A stretch of 64,000 bases of DNA from Dastarcus helophoroides (GCA_028583605.1 CM053327.1:46943356-47007355); one strand, 5' to 3'; counted from the first letter of the stretch, positions 11,203 to 22,992 are shown. Notes: a model not told the origin generated them from the sequence alone. Program-made: numbers and translations.

Positions 11203-12836
11203 GAATTGTGATTTTTTTTAAGCCAGACATTTCTGAAAATCTTTTTATTGAAATTTTCGACCAATATTTCGTAAAATTTCGACTCCATTTCAAGACTTTT
11301 GTTTCAAAATTTCGATTCTTTTTGAAAACTTGACTTTTTTTTGAAAAGTTCGAACTTTTTTACAAATTTTATTTATATATTTTTTTAAACATTTCCAATT
11401 AAATCTTCAACTTAAAAAAAAAAAGATTTTTTTTAAACTTGAGCTATTGAGAATTTCTACTTTTTCCAAAATTTAATCTTTTTAAAATTTCAACTTTTTT
11501 AATAATTACGAATGTTACGATAATTTTGAGTTTTCTCCAATATTCAAAAAAATCAGCTTCTTTGAAAATTTAAGTAAAAAACTGCAATTTATTTTAAATG
11601 TCGATATTTTTTCAAAAATTGGAAATTCCGATTCAGAATTTTCTTTAGTCCTAAAGTAATAGTAATTTTTTTAGAGAAATATCAAATTGTAAAAAAGGTT
11701 GAAATTTAAAAGGTACATTTTTTTCTTGATATTTCAATATTTTTTTCCAAAGTTTTCTTATTTTTATGCAGATTTGAAGTTTATTTTCCCTAAATTTATA
11801 CTTAATAACTTTTAGTTTCTTATCAAAATTACAAAATAAAATGAACTTTAAAATATTAAAATTTCGTTAAAAAATTTTAAATTTTTAAAACAAGTTAGAG
11901 AGAAATCAAAATTTTTACAAGAAAAAATATTTTAAAGACAAAATCTCCAGGAAAAATCAAAATTTCAAAAAAATTCTTTGTATACATTGTCTAGCGAAAA
12001 ACACAAATTTCATTCGAAAAAGAGCAAAATTCCTTATAGATAAAATCGAAATTTGAAATATCTTAGCAAAAAAGTCGAAATTGTTTGTTTTCTCAAAAAT
12101 GTTGAAATTTTTATAAAGTTTTTAGAGTTTTTCCCAAACATTTTTTGTCAAAACTACAAAATAAAATGAACTTTAAATGTCAGAGTCGTGAAAAAAATTA
12201 ACATTTTTAAAGGAAACATTTTTAGAGGAACACAAAGAAAAATCTTGAAGAATTTCTAGACGAAATTTCAACAACAAGACTTTCAGGAAAAAGGGAAATT
12301 GCGAGAAACTTTCTTTTTATGAAATATTTAGGAAAAATTAAAATTTCCCAAAAAAATCGAAATATCCTGAAAAAAAACTCAAAATTTTTTATACAAAGTG
12401 AGATTTAAGGTAAAAATTCAAAGATACCATATAACTTATTTTTTAGAGAAATAGTAAAATGCGAGATAGGTTGGATTTAGATTTTTTCTTGAAATTGTAA
12501 CTTATTTTCTTAAAATGTTGTTTCAAAGAAATTTGAGTTTTTTCTTAACATTTTAATGCTCGAAATATCGGTTTCTTCCTCAAAAACTTTTACAAAAAAT
12601 TAGTTTTTCAAAACATGTTTTTGATCAAAATTAAAAATAAAATAGAGTTTTAAATGTCACAACTTCGTGAAACAAACCTAAAATTTCCATAAAATGAAAT
12701 CAAAAGGAAATTTAAAATTTCTACAAAAAATTGTGTAATGAAGTGTTCAGAAAATTTTGAGAAAAAAAACTCGTAAGCAAAATTGGGGGTGCTGCAGTTC
12801 CACAGTGCCTATACGCCAGCCGCCACTGGGTGACAG

Positions 12837-14105
12837 ACAACTAATACTCGCTGGCCTTGATCCTACTGTTTCCAAACCTTTACGTTTATCCATGGTGATA
12901 TTATCCAATGTATTCATCACGATTATTTCGTAATTAAATCTCTCATTCTATAATAGTCAAAATATACTTATATTTTACAAGAAATAACTGGGTTACAAAA
13001 GCACAAAAGTCAAAACATTTATCTGTGAAGATTAAAATACAAAACAAATATGAGGATTTTAAGAGATGTCATTAAAAATATAACAGCGTCGCCAAACGCT
13101 CAGCCAAATGTTACTCATTCTTGTAATGCCTCCGTCCAGGACTGTTTTCAATGCGCAGGGCGATAATTATGTGCCTCCTGTAAAACATATGTTTATTACG
13201 CTGATTTTAGTTTCCGTTTTTCAAACTGATGCCTAGCCATAATTTGCCAGCGCTTTTTCTTTTCTGACATAGTCAGCTTTCGTGTACGGAGAGAATATGA
13301 ATAATAATAATCAAATTAAAAGACAATTTAAACAATTGTATTGCACACATTTTCGCATATTCAATTCAATTTCATGGAGAGGGTTAGATTAGCAGGCAAG
13401 TTTAGCTTTCAACAACCGTGGCGCTGCACCTGGCGGATTCGAGGTGCGAACCTCGCTGCCGATCTCGATATGACTTATGACTTAAATGTATAAACACTCA
13501 TTAAATAAATTGTGGTAGAGATCATCGTCATTCAGTGCGTCTCTGAAAATGTGGTAAATCCACTTGTTTGGGGAACTTTGTTAGACGATTCACTTTATTG
13601 AAGTTTGCCATCTTGAAGACATTTATTTATTAATGACAAGATCACAATCATTTGCCAATTTTATTATTGCTAAAGTAATAAAGTCTTCATTGATTTCAGT
13701 AAAACTATTACGTCAAACTGATAATGGTAAGTAAAACTAATAAACGAAACCCACTTAAATACACTTTAATTGTTTTTTGTACTTATCAGCATAGTAGGAT
13801 GCCCACGCATGTGTTTCATTCACAAGCGATATTGGGTAATACTTGATTGCAGTGAATCGCCCCATGTTCAGTTTTATTGGATGTTCTATTTATTTCTGAG
13901 GACTGAGTTAATTAAATTTATTAGGAAACGTATCTTCAACAAGATAATTAAACGAACCTCAATTCTGTACCCTAGAACAAAGTATATTAAATCATGAGAC
14001 TCATTTTTATGATAAATAAAAATTTTAAAGTCACCTAACACAGTTTAGATTTGGGGTAAACCTAAACTTGAAATTTTTTGAGAAAGCCCAAAATGTGCTG
14101 TTTAC
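12837..14105. other. Intergenic, nothing recognised
   Basis: Moderately AT-rich. A short hairpin (CGAGGT-GCGA-ACCTCG) lies near 13440 but has no tRNA fold around it. A plus-strand frame at 13770-13997 lacks recognisable motifs. Confidence 0.45.
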
Positions 14106-14925
14106 TTAGATATCTCGATGCAAGTAGAATGCAACCTAGACTACAAATTCACGCAGTCCCTCCAGGCGGCGTGTAAAGTGGAACCATAGATAGCTGAACT
14201 ACCAACAGCTGAAACACTGCCACCTAGCGAAGCGGTTGCCCTCTAGGAAAGTTCTCAGAAGACAAGGATTCTAATGCAACCTAGACTACAAATTCACGCA
14301 GCCCTCCAGGCGGCGTGTAAAGTGGAATCATAGGTAGCTGAACTACCAACAGTTGAAACACTGCCACCTAGCGAAGCGGTTGCTCTCTAGGAAAGTTCCC
14401 AGAAGACAAGGATTCGAATTCACAGGTTTAAACATTTTTTAGATTCGAAATTTGGAGATCAAATACCGGTTTGGATCTTGTTAGATCTCGTCAATTTGGT
14501 ATATCCAAATCGAATGCTAACAAATGTTTCGACAAGTAAGTACTAAAAATTTCACGGACGTCAAGCGTGTGACTCTTAGTATATCCCCTATTGGTCCATA
14601 GAGAAACTATGGTCATCGTTAACAATGTCGTATTCAAGTAGAATGCAACCTAGACTACAAATTCATGCACCTCTCCAGACGGCGTGTATAGTGAATCATC
14701 GGTAGCTGAACTACCAACAGTTGAAACACTGCCACCTAGCGAAGCGGTTGCTCTCTAGGAAAAAGTTCCCAGAAGACGAGGATTCTAATGCACAGACCAA
14801 TAGCATTCGAGTTGGATATACCAAACTGATAATATCTAACAAGATCGAAACCGGTATTTGGTTTCCAAAACTTTGAATCTAATAAATGTTCAAACCTATT
14901 GGTCTGCGCATTAGATATCTCGATG
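14106..14925 (+). mobile_element. Composite hairpin-tailed element with direct-repeat flanks
   Basis: Identical 15-base direct repeats, TTAGATATCTCGATG, flank the unit (14106-14120 and 14911-14925). Because the family ends in TTAG, the true TSD is probably 9-11 bases. Inside are three copies of the family head (starting near 14129, 14270 and 14649: AATGCAACCTAGAC, then ACACTGCCACCTAGCGAAGC) and hairpin-tail pieces with the ACCGGTTT block. The heads are arranged in tandem, so this copy grew by internal duplication or by insertion of one copy into another. No protein is encoded. Confidence 0.75.
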
Positions 14926-15744
14926 CTGAAGATAGCAAATAAAGATGATGATTTTTCTAATAGACATAATATCTTTAATTAATTTGAAAATTAAAATCAA
15001 CATAGTTTGCCTCTAAGGTACAGAATAAGATAATAACATTCTGTAAAATAAGCCTGAACAAAACGTTTCAGAATCAGATTCAATCACATTTCCAATCGTT
15101 AGTGGTTTACACCAAATGACCTAAATGCACGGTATTAGTTTATTTAAAAAAATGGCCACAGCCAAATATCAAGCAAATTACTAGAATGTATTTCTTTGTT
15201 GAATCAGTTGAAAGGAAAATTGAATTATCCCCATCCACTTTGCTAAATTGAATTACTCTAAAAGTGTGGCCTTAAACAAATACCAGCTTTTTACTTCTGC
15301 CCTCTGCGAACTTCTGTGCTCCATTTGCCCCTGGTGGCCAAATACTTGATTACACGTTTGTCACGCTGGAAATCATTTTAAGTTTCTTAGAAAGGTAATA
15401 AAGCACTCCTGTTGCTCATTTACAAACACCCACCGAATTTTTAATGAATTAATTTAGAGAAACAGTTCTATTTTACCCACGTTTCTTCGGACAATGCGTG
15501 GGGAAGCCGACAGTATTAGATCATATATTTTTACATTCTATTTCTTTCGACAGCAATCTACTATTTAAATACTGATTTAAACTGTTCTTTTTGCACAGCA
15601 TCAGATATCAGGCAGTCTGTCCGTTGATATGGCTTAAACAAATAGAAGGTAGCATATTGATATTCGTTTTAAATCTTCTAGTCATTCTTCTTTATCTATT
15701 TAAACTCTGACACTGACTGACAAACAACGAACAGTCTAAACGGG
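14926..15744. other. Intergenic, nothing recognised
   Basis: AT-rich, without repeats shared elsewhere in the window or convincing open frames. Confidence 0.45.
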
Positions 15745-16195
15745 GTGGCTCTACAAGAAGGTAAAGTAGGTGAGAACGAAAGAAGGATTTTTCAAAATTC
15801 AACTTCGAAGGGCCTAAAAATGGCAATTGAAACACTCAAAAAATTAGGCAATAAATAATACCCACCAATGAATTTAAAGTTGCCTGCACGCGTTAACCAT
15901 AGACTGAAAGTATATGGCGTTAACTCATCACTTTGACTGTATAACATACTCTCGCCACGGCGCGGCGATGTTTATTTTGCTTATTGCATTTCTCATTTGT
16001 GAGGTTATACCAAAACTGGAAAATGGAGAGTTTTTATTCTGCTGCAGAACGAACAACGTTGATAATACATGACGTCGTTATTAGCCACAATTTGACAGAT
16101 TCGAAGGTTTTAATGTATCAAAATGGAAACGTCGGTCGAGGAAGAAAAAAGATTCAAAATACAGGAGATGAAAAGGGGAGTTTTAGCTTCTGCCC
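15745..16195 (-). mobile_element. Interspersed repeat, probable LINE 3' end
   Basis: One of three diverged copies (others at about 17295-17560 and 61644-62065). Shared marks are AGGCAATAAATAA, GGCGTTAAC, GCGGCGATGTTTATTTTGC, AAACTGGAAAA and AATACATGACGTC. The 17.3-kb copy adjoins a minus-strand reverse transcriptase remnant and continues its frame, so the family is read as the 3' end of that retrotransposon, with this copy truncated at its 5' end. The link rests on that single junction. Confidence 0.55.
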
Positions 16196-16545
16196 GTTGT
16201 GATGTCACCGTCATTGTGGCGTCCTTGGTCATTCATTCAGCCATCGAACCTTGTTGAGAAACTGAAGAACGTACCTCTCTCAAACTGGCCACACTAGGCC
16301 AGAGTCCCCCAGTTTCGATTCTCTGATTGATGCTAGTCCTGAGCAGTAACACATCGCATCCTCGAAATTATTATCTTCTTGTTAAACACCATTTGCAACT
16401 CGAGTCGTTTATAATTCCCATTCCTGTGAAGATGTTTGTTTAATCGACTGGCAAAATCCCTACGAGGGTACCTCTTGACATTTGTAGGCATAGTTTTGCC
16501 CTTTGCCTACACGGCATTCTAATGAATGTTATTGTTGTTATGATA
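16196..16545. other. Intergenic, nothing recognised
   Basis: Unique-looking sequence with no gene or repeat recognised. Confidence 0.4.
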
Positions 16546-16690
16546 TAGTATTGTTATGGGATTGTTACGGGCTTATCGGTTCGATTGATTACACGTTATG
16601 GATTATACCCACTTTATTACTGAACTCAACTTGGATCACCACAATTAAACAATTAACTCACTTATTATTGACTTCTACTAACTCACTAAT
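16546..16690. repeat. Interspersed repeat, second copy inverted at 34.2 kb
   Basis: The segment TGTTACGGGCTTATCGGTTC through TAACTCACTTATTATTGACT matches the reverse complement of 34213-34355 with about 80-85 percent identity by eye. The TGTTACGGG start resembles the edge of an LTR, but no matching end or internal retrotransposon genes were found, so it is left unclassified. Confidence 0.6.
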
Positions 16691-17290
16691 TACACTGACT
16701 CTAACTGACTGACTTGAGGGAAAGTTCACCGCCTTTTATAGTTTTGGCTACCGGCTTCTAGAATTTTTCGGCAAATAAGGCTTATCGTTTGCCGAAATTT
16801 CTGCAATGCTTATCTGCCGTTTGTTTCGTTATCGCAGCCGCTTTCCCCTTATCAGATCCTTCTAGAAACTTTTTTTATTTACCAAATTCTACAATTTCTA
16901 TTCTAAATTCTATTCCATCTATTTCCGTTGCGTTACAATATGCTGCCATTGACGCCATGTTGCTATTGACGTTGAGTGTTTGCGATGCATTTCTTTGTTA
17001 AGTAGGATACTTACCTTTGATCTAGCCAGAGGAAGGGTTGGTTCTGTTCCTCCGAACTCCTCCAAGCCAATTTGTCAGTGTGTTCGTTTCCCTTTTCCAG
17101 AATGTCCCTTAATTTATATTAGATTAGTGTTATGTTTATTCCTACTTAACCAGTTTATTATTTGGGATGAGGAAAGTTTTTTGCGTGATTTATAACAAAT
17201 AAGTATCCTGTTCTTAATAATTCTACATTGTTTTTAAAGTTCTCGAGTTTATTAACATTTTTATGACGTTCTATCGTTTAAAACAATATA
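16691..17290. other. Intergenic, nothing recognised
   Basis: Short open frames here are not supported by motifs. No repeat shared with the rest of the window was seen. Confidence 0.4.
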
Positions 17291-17309
17291 TTTATAATGT
17301 TTTGTATGC

Positions 17310-18275
17310 CTAACTTTGACTGTATGACATATTCTCGCTACGGCGCCACGACGCGGCGTTATTTATTTTGCTTATCGCATTTCTTGTCTGCGTGGCCATG
17401 CGGTGGTAAAACTGGAAAACTGAGAGTATCGTTTTGTGCTGAAAGTCTTTATTCTGTTGCAGAAACGAACAACGTTGATAATACATCAAGTGGTTTTTAA
17501 TCATAATTTGAACAAATTCAATGGTTTTTGATGTATCAAAGTGCATTAGTTCATGCGAGCATCTCCTATAAAAGTACTTGTAGAAAAGAGATAAGTTACC
17601 AACCATCCGCCTGTGCTCTAGTGTTTCGAGAGAATCGGTCAAATTCTCGTCATCAATTAGACGAATCGCTCTTTGAATTGGATTAAAAAAGCTAAAGTGC
17701 GCTTTGGGGCTGAACTCCAAACATGAGAACAGTATTGGCTAGTATTAGCCTAACTTGAGCTTTGTATAGTGTGAGTAGCTGATGAGATGTAAAGTACTCT
17801 TTAGCTCCAGAAAGAAGCCTAGCTGCTAAGAGGCGAACTTGGCAATGGGGCGCACACAAGATCGTACCCAAGAGGTCCCAAGAGTTAATAAGATGTGATG
17901 TACTTTTTAACTCTTAAATGGCAAAACCTAGCTTCTGAGAGGTGAAACTTGGCTATGGCGCGCACAATGAACGTCCCCAAGCGAAGTTAGTGCTCGTATT
18001 CACTCCTAGAATAGACAGATTAGATCACATCGCCCCTGAGTACGTTTGTCGCATTATCCCTTGATGTTTTTTAGAGAAAATCACAGCCTGAATTTTTTGA
18101 AGCATCGAAGTCGACCAGATTTTCTTTACCACATTCGAGATCTCGATTAATCATCTGTGTCTGATGTTCCCTTAGTCGATCTGAAGCAGAGACGGATAAG
18201 GGTTTGTTGGAGAAAAAAGATGACGTTTTATCAGTTAAAAACAATATATTTATAATGCGTTGTATGCCCAACAGA
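17310..18275 (-). pseudogene. Non-LTR retrotransposon reverse transcriptase, C-terminal part
   Basis: The minus strand encodes a degraded reverse transcriptase C-terminal region of a Jockey/CR1-like LINE. Reading from 18275 downward, one sees the block ending DLECGKENLVDFDASK (typical 'WGxxNLVxFNAxKT'), then LGVNTSTNFAWG (after RT motif E, usually 'LGVxISxxLxW'), AKFASQ.LGFL, YFTSHQLLTLYKAQV (thumb), NPIQRAIRLIDDENLTDSLE, then LEHRRMVGNLSLFYKYF. These lie in different frames and with stops, so indels break the gene. The AKF..LGF block occurs twice (about 17815-17855 and 17920-17965), a small tandem duplication. The catalytic YADD box and endonuclease are missing. The tail 17310-17530 joins the interspersed 3'-end repeat also at 15.7 and 61.6 kb. 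Confidence 0.8.
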
Positions 18276-18319
18276 AATATTGTTTTTACCTTGTAGGACC
18301 TTGCAAAATTTGATATTGC

Positions 18320-21300
18320 TCATGTCTTCTTTTAGTTACTTCTATCGTCTCGTGTTCTACTAGAAACTTTTATGAACTTTAGGAAAATACATTCTTCTTC
18401 TTCAGTCTCCTATCTTCTTCGGGATCCTTTCTTCTTCAGGATCCTGTCTTCTACAGTCCTCTGTCCTTCTAGAGTCTCCTGGTCTTCTTCTAGCTACTTC
18501 TATCGTCTCGAAATTAAGAGATAGTTTTATGAACTTCGGAAGATACATTCCTCCTTCTTCAGTATGTTGTCTTCTTTTAGTTACTATTCTATCATCTCGT
18601 ATCTAAGGAGAAAGTTTTATGAACTTCGGAAGATACATCTTCTTCAATCAGTCTCTTCTAGTTACTTCTATCGTCTCGTATTAATGAGATAGTTTTATGA
18701 ATCTCGGAAGATACATTCCTCTTCTTCAGTATGTTGTCTTCTTCTAGTTACTTCTATCATCTCGTGTCTAAGAGAAGTTTTATGAACTTCGGAAGATACA
18801 TCTTCTTCATCAGTCTCTTCTAGTTTACTTTCTATCGTCTCGTGCCTACTAGAAACTTTCATGAACTATAGAAAATAACATTCTTCCTTTTCAGTCCGTC
18901 TGTCTTCTTCGGGATCTCTCTCTTCTTCAGGATCCTGTCTTCTTACAGTCTTCTGTCTTCTACAGTCTCCTGTCTTCTTCTAGCTACTTCTATCGTCTCG
19001 TATTAATGAGATAGTTTTATGAACTTCGGAAGATACATTCCTCGTCTTCAGTATGTTGTCTTCTTCTAGTTACTTCTATCATTCTCGTGTCTAAGAGAAA
19101 GTTTTATGAACTTCGGAAGATACATTCTTCCTTCATCAGTCTCTTCTAGTTACTTCTATCGTCTCGTGCCTACTAGAAACTTTTATGAACTTTAGAAAAT
19201 ACATTTTTCCTTTTCAGTCTCCTGTCTTCTTCGGGATTCTCTCTTCTTCAGGACTCTGTCTTCTACAGTCTTCTGTCTTCTACACTCTCCTGTCTTCTTC
19301 TATCTACTTCTATCGTGTCGTATTAATGAGATAGTTTTATGAACTTCGGGAAGATACATTCCTCTTCTTCAGTATGTTGTCTTCTTCTAGTTACTTTTAT
19401 CATCTCGTATCTAAGAGAAAGTTTTATGAACTTCGGAAGATACATTCTTCTTCATCAGTCTCTTCTAGTTACTTCTATCGTCTCGTACCTACTAGAAACT
19501 TTTTATGAACTTTTAGAAAATACATTCTTCCTTTTTCAGTCTCCTGTCTTCTTCGGGATTCTCTCTTCTACAGTCTTCTGTCTTCTACAGTCTTCTGCCT
19601 TCTACAGTCTCCTGTCTTCTTCTAGCTACTTCTATCGTCTCGTATTAATGAGATAGTTTTATGAACTTCGGAAGATACATTCCTCTTCTTCAGTATGTTG
19701 TCTTCTGCTAGTTACTTCTATCATCTCGTATCTAAGAGAAAGTTTTTATGAACTTCGGAAGATACATTCTTCTTCATCAGTCTCTTCTAGTTACTTCTAT
19801 CGTCTCGTGCCTACTAGAAACTTTTATGAACTTTAGAAAATACATTCTTCCTTTTCAGTCTCCTGTCTTCTCGGATCCTCTCTTCTTCAGGATCCTGTCT
19901 TCTACAGTCTTCTGTCTTCTACAGTCTCCTGTCTTCTTCTAGCTACTTTTATCGTCTCGTATTAATGAGATAGTTTTATGAACTCCGGAAGATACATTCC
20001 TTCTTCAGTATGTTGTCTTCTTCTAGTTACTTCTATCATCTCGTGTCTAAGAGAAAGTTTTATGAACTTCGGAAGATACATTCTTCTTCATCAGTCTCTT
20101 CTAGTTACTTCTATCGTCTCGTGCCCCACTAGAAACTTTTATGAACTTTAGAAAATATATTTCTTCTTCTTCAGTCTGCTGTCTTCTTCGGGATCCTCTC
20201 TTCTTCAGGATCCTGTCTTCTACAGTCTTCTGTCTTCTACAGTCTCCTGTCTTCTTCTAGCTACTTCTATCGTCTCGTATTAATGAGATAGTTTTTATGA
20301 ACTTCGGAAGATACATTCGTCTTCTTCAGTATGTTGTCTTCTTCTAGTTACTTCTATCATCTCGTATCTAAGAGAAAGTTTTATGAACTTCGGAAGATAC
20401 ATTCTTCTTTATCAGTCTCTTCTAGTTACTTCTATCGTCTCGTGCCTACTTAGAAACTTTTTATGAACCTTTAGAAAATACATTTCTTCCTTTTCAGTCT
20501 CCTGTCTTCTTCGGGATCCTCTCTTCTTCAGGATCCTGTCTTCTACAGTCTTTTGTCTTCCTACAGTCTCCTGTCTTCTTCTAGCTACTTCTATCGTCTC
20601 GTATTAATGAGGATAGTTTTATGAACTTCGGAAGATACATTCCTCTTCTTCAGTATGTTGTCTTCTTCTAGTTACTTCTATCATCTCGTATCTAAGAGAA
20701 AGTTTTATGAACTTTGGAAGATACATTTTTCTTCATCAGTCTCTTCTAGTTACTTCTATCGTCTCGTGCCTACTAGAAACTTTTATGAACTTTAGAAAAT
20801 GCATTCTTCCTTTTCAGTCTCCTGTCTTCTTCGGGATCCTCTCTTCTTTCAGGATCCTGTCTTCTACAGTCTTTCTGTCTTCTACCGTCTCCTGTCTTCT
20901 TCTAGCTACTTCTATCGTCTCGTATTAATGAGATAGTTTTATGAACTTCGGAAGATACATTCCTCTTCTTCAGTATGTTGTCTTCTTCTAGTTACTTCTA
21001 TCATCTCGTGGTCTAAGAGAAAGTTTTATGAACTTCGGAAGATACATTCTTCTTCATCAGTCTCTTCTAGTTACTTCTATCGTCTCGTGCCTACTAGAAA
21101 CTTTTATGAACTTTAGAAAATACATTCTTCCTTTTCAGTCTCCTGTCTTCTTCGGGATCCTCTCTTCTTCAGGATCCTGTCTACTACAGTCTTCTGTCTT
21201 CTACAGTCTCCTGTCTTCTTCTAGCTACTTCTATCGTCTCGTATTAATGAGATAGTTTATGAACTCCGGAAGATACATTCCTTCTTCAGTATGTTGTCTT

Positions 21301-21410
21301 CTTCTAGTTACTTCTATCATCTCGTGTCTAAGAGAAAGTTTTATGAACTTTGGAAGATACATTCTTCTTCATCAGTCTCTTCTAGTTATTTCTATCGTCT
21401 CGTGTCTACT
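18320..21410. repeat. Higher-order tandem satellite, ~320-bp unit, ~9 copies
   Basis: The landmark CGTATTAATGAGATAG recurs at 18677, 18989, 19319, 19641, 19958, 20276, 20600, 20921 and 21240, spacing 312-330 bp. Each unit contains three related sub-repeats, each starting TTTTATGAAC and closing with CTATCRTCTCGT, of about 87, 78 and 153 bp. The longest also carries CTTC-rich blocks (TCTTCTACAGTCTTCTGTC). The pyrimidine-rich plus strand keeps open frames such as the recurring MNFGRYI..HQSLL peptide, which are by-products of the repeat. Confidence 0.92.
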
Positions 21411-22365
21411 TCATAAATTTTAAAGCTACCTAATTTTATTTTGACAAACATAAACTGAATGATATCGTCCTCTTGTTAGTTTTATTTTTCGACGGAAATC
21501 AGTCGACCATTTTTTGACCCTCGTTCCTCTTTCTCTTCTCATTCTTTTCCTATGTGGCTTCTCCAAAAAGCACAGATTGCAAGAGGAAGAATGGGTAAGG
21601 AAAGAAGAGGAAGATAGGCAGAAAACTGATAAAGAAGAAGAAAATGATTCAAAAAAAAGAGAAGTAGAGAGGGAAGGTTATTTTGCCCTTTTACTTTATG
21701 GTAATTTTCTAAAATCTAGAAGAAGATTGAGAAAAAGAGGGTAGAAGAAAGGCGAAGCGAAAGAAAGAACGAAAGAGAAAAATAAAAGAATAGTGAGGGG
21801 AAAAAGTAGAAAAGAGTACAAACCAAGTGGGAGAGAAAGGGAGATAAAGAGGATCTAGTTGTTGAAGTAAAATGACATTAAGAGGTAGGTTTTTTGTAGA
21901 AAATACTGTTACTTCATTTTTCCCAATAAAGAATAAATGCAGAAAGGTGGAGCAGGCTGCCATAGGCTGAATTTCATCCAAATAATTCGTTCAAATTCAT
22001 TTCGTTTACTTCTTCTTTTATGTCTTTTACATTCGTCCCAAATTTGAACTCGGTTCTGAACTTGGTTCAACACCTTCAGAATGAAAGACCTCATGTGTTG
22101 TTTCTGACAGAAGCCCACGATGGTCTCTCTATCCATTAATGTCGTTCATTCACTTCGCCCTAATTGTCTTGCATACAAACCTTCGACATAAGAGATGACA
22201 GAGCTTTCCTACGAAGCGATCTGTCTGGTGAACCAGAAAAGCCACTAGAATCTGCTGTTTGTGATGTAATTTGACTGAATATTTGTTCCAAAAGCAAGGT
22301 AATATTCAATTGTTCACGTTATCTGCCCCAAACGAACCATCATACAGACAACTCTTCTGTTTCTC
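21411..22365. other. Intergenic with a purine-rich stretch
   Basis: From about 21575 to 21850 the plus strand is strongly GA-rich but not periodic. The rest holds no recognised gene. Overlapping open frames on both strands here follow from the biased composition. Confidence 0.45.
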
Positions 22366-22366
22366 C

Positions 22367-22507
22367 AAAAATTGAAATACAAATCTTGTCCCCTGAAACC
22401 AAGAAAGATTAAAAAAGATTAAAAATTTTAATCTTTCTTGGTTTCAGTGGGCAAGATTTGTATTTCAATTTTTGAAGATAACCAAGGACCAGTCCCTTCC
22501 ACCAAAA
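22367..22507. mobile_element. Palindromic MITE, deleted core
   Basis: Arms with AAAATTGAAATACAAATCTT and CCCCTGAAACCAAGAAAGATT (22368-22420) face their reverse complement at 22425-22474, with the central stem-loop of fuller copies absent. The family tail GAAGATAACCAAGGACCAGTC follows to 22507. It abuts a LINE fragment on the right. Confidence 0.8.
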
Positions 22508-22529
22508 TTCTATATCTCCATAATGTTCG

Positions 22530-22992
22530 ATCATCGATACATACGAACGCTGAGGTTGTCTCCCTGATGACTTCAACGTGCACAACATCCCCTGGTTAAG
22601 GTTTTCTTCCCGAACTGACTAGGCGAGAAAGGTGGCAGAAGCTTTTGCCATTACGTGTGGAATTTTACAACTGATTGAGGAACCCACACCCCACACGAAT
22701 CCCCAATGTGGATACCCATCAACCTACTCTAGTCGATCCGTTCATTACCAAATCTCCAGATTCGTATAAAATAACTATAACGTCACCCCTTGGAAACTTC
22801 AATGTAGGAACTTCTCGTTCTCTTCATATATCACCTTCTCAGACGCAGCCTCAGGTTTGCCACTTCAACTCTGCAAATCGGGAAGAATTAGAAGGCTTCT
22901 TTGCATCTGCTCCATGGAAACATTTCAGTATAATTTTTAGTTCTGGTACCAGTTCAGTTAAACACTGCTTACATATGTTTATTGGTGTATAA
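22530..22992 (+). pseudogene. Non-LTR retrotransposon endonuclease/linker fragment
   Basis: This is a remnant of the end of the AP-type endonuclease and the start of the linker to reverse transcriptase in a Jockey-like LINE. Visible in order: AEVVSL, DDFNVHNIPWL (family 'GDFNAHHxxWL'), AEAFAITCGILQLIEEPT, RIPNVDTHQPTLVDPFIT (family 'xTLDLFLTSxP'), SYKITITSPLGN (family 'SPLGSSDH', the catalytic SDH lost), and HFNSANREELEGFFASAPWK (family 'xxxADWDGLRxFFAxxPW'). A stop follows the first block and frames change at about 22565 and 22680, so it is dead. It may be from the same LINE family as the 17.3-18.3 kb remnant, but the two do not overlap. Confidence 0.78.

Larger units (their letters stand above)
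9276..12836. mobile_element. hAT-like fold-back element with perfect 8-bp TSD
   Basis: The element spans 9284-12828 and is flanked by identical octamers GGTGACAG (9276-9283 and 12829-12836), the TSD length of hAT transposons. Its ends are CAGTGGCGGCT and AGCCGCCACTG, followed inward by GGGGGTGCTGC and its partner. The interior is the degenerate AT array, pyrimidine sense from 9340 to about 11600 and purine sense from about 11640 to 12780, giving a fold-back of some 3.5 kb. A ~430-bp segment is tandemly duplicated (about 10775-11200 and 11206-11600). There is no transposase, so it must have been mobilised in trans. The right end from 12573 on matches 45530-45779. Confidence 0.85.

Noticed and set aside
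13425..13465. Hairpin resembling part of a tRNA (TTCGAGGTGCGAACC)
   Set aside because: No acceptor stem, anticodon arm or A/B boxes at the right spacing.
16546..17200. Solo LTR starting TGTTACGGG
   Set aside because: No matching end, primer site or internal genes, and the second copy at 34.2 kb is only about 140 bp long.
19339..21255. Repeated frames starting MNFGRYILLHQSLL
   Set aside because: The same frame recurs because the satellite unit recurs; frames break at random indels.
18320..21410. Possible CRISPR-like regular repeat
   Set aside because: No unique spacers; the whole unit repeats and the context is eukaryotic.
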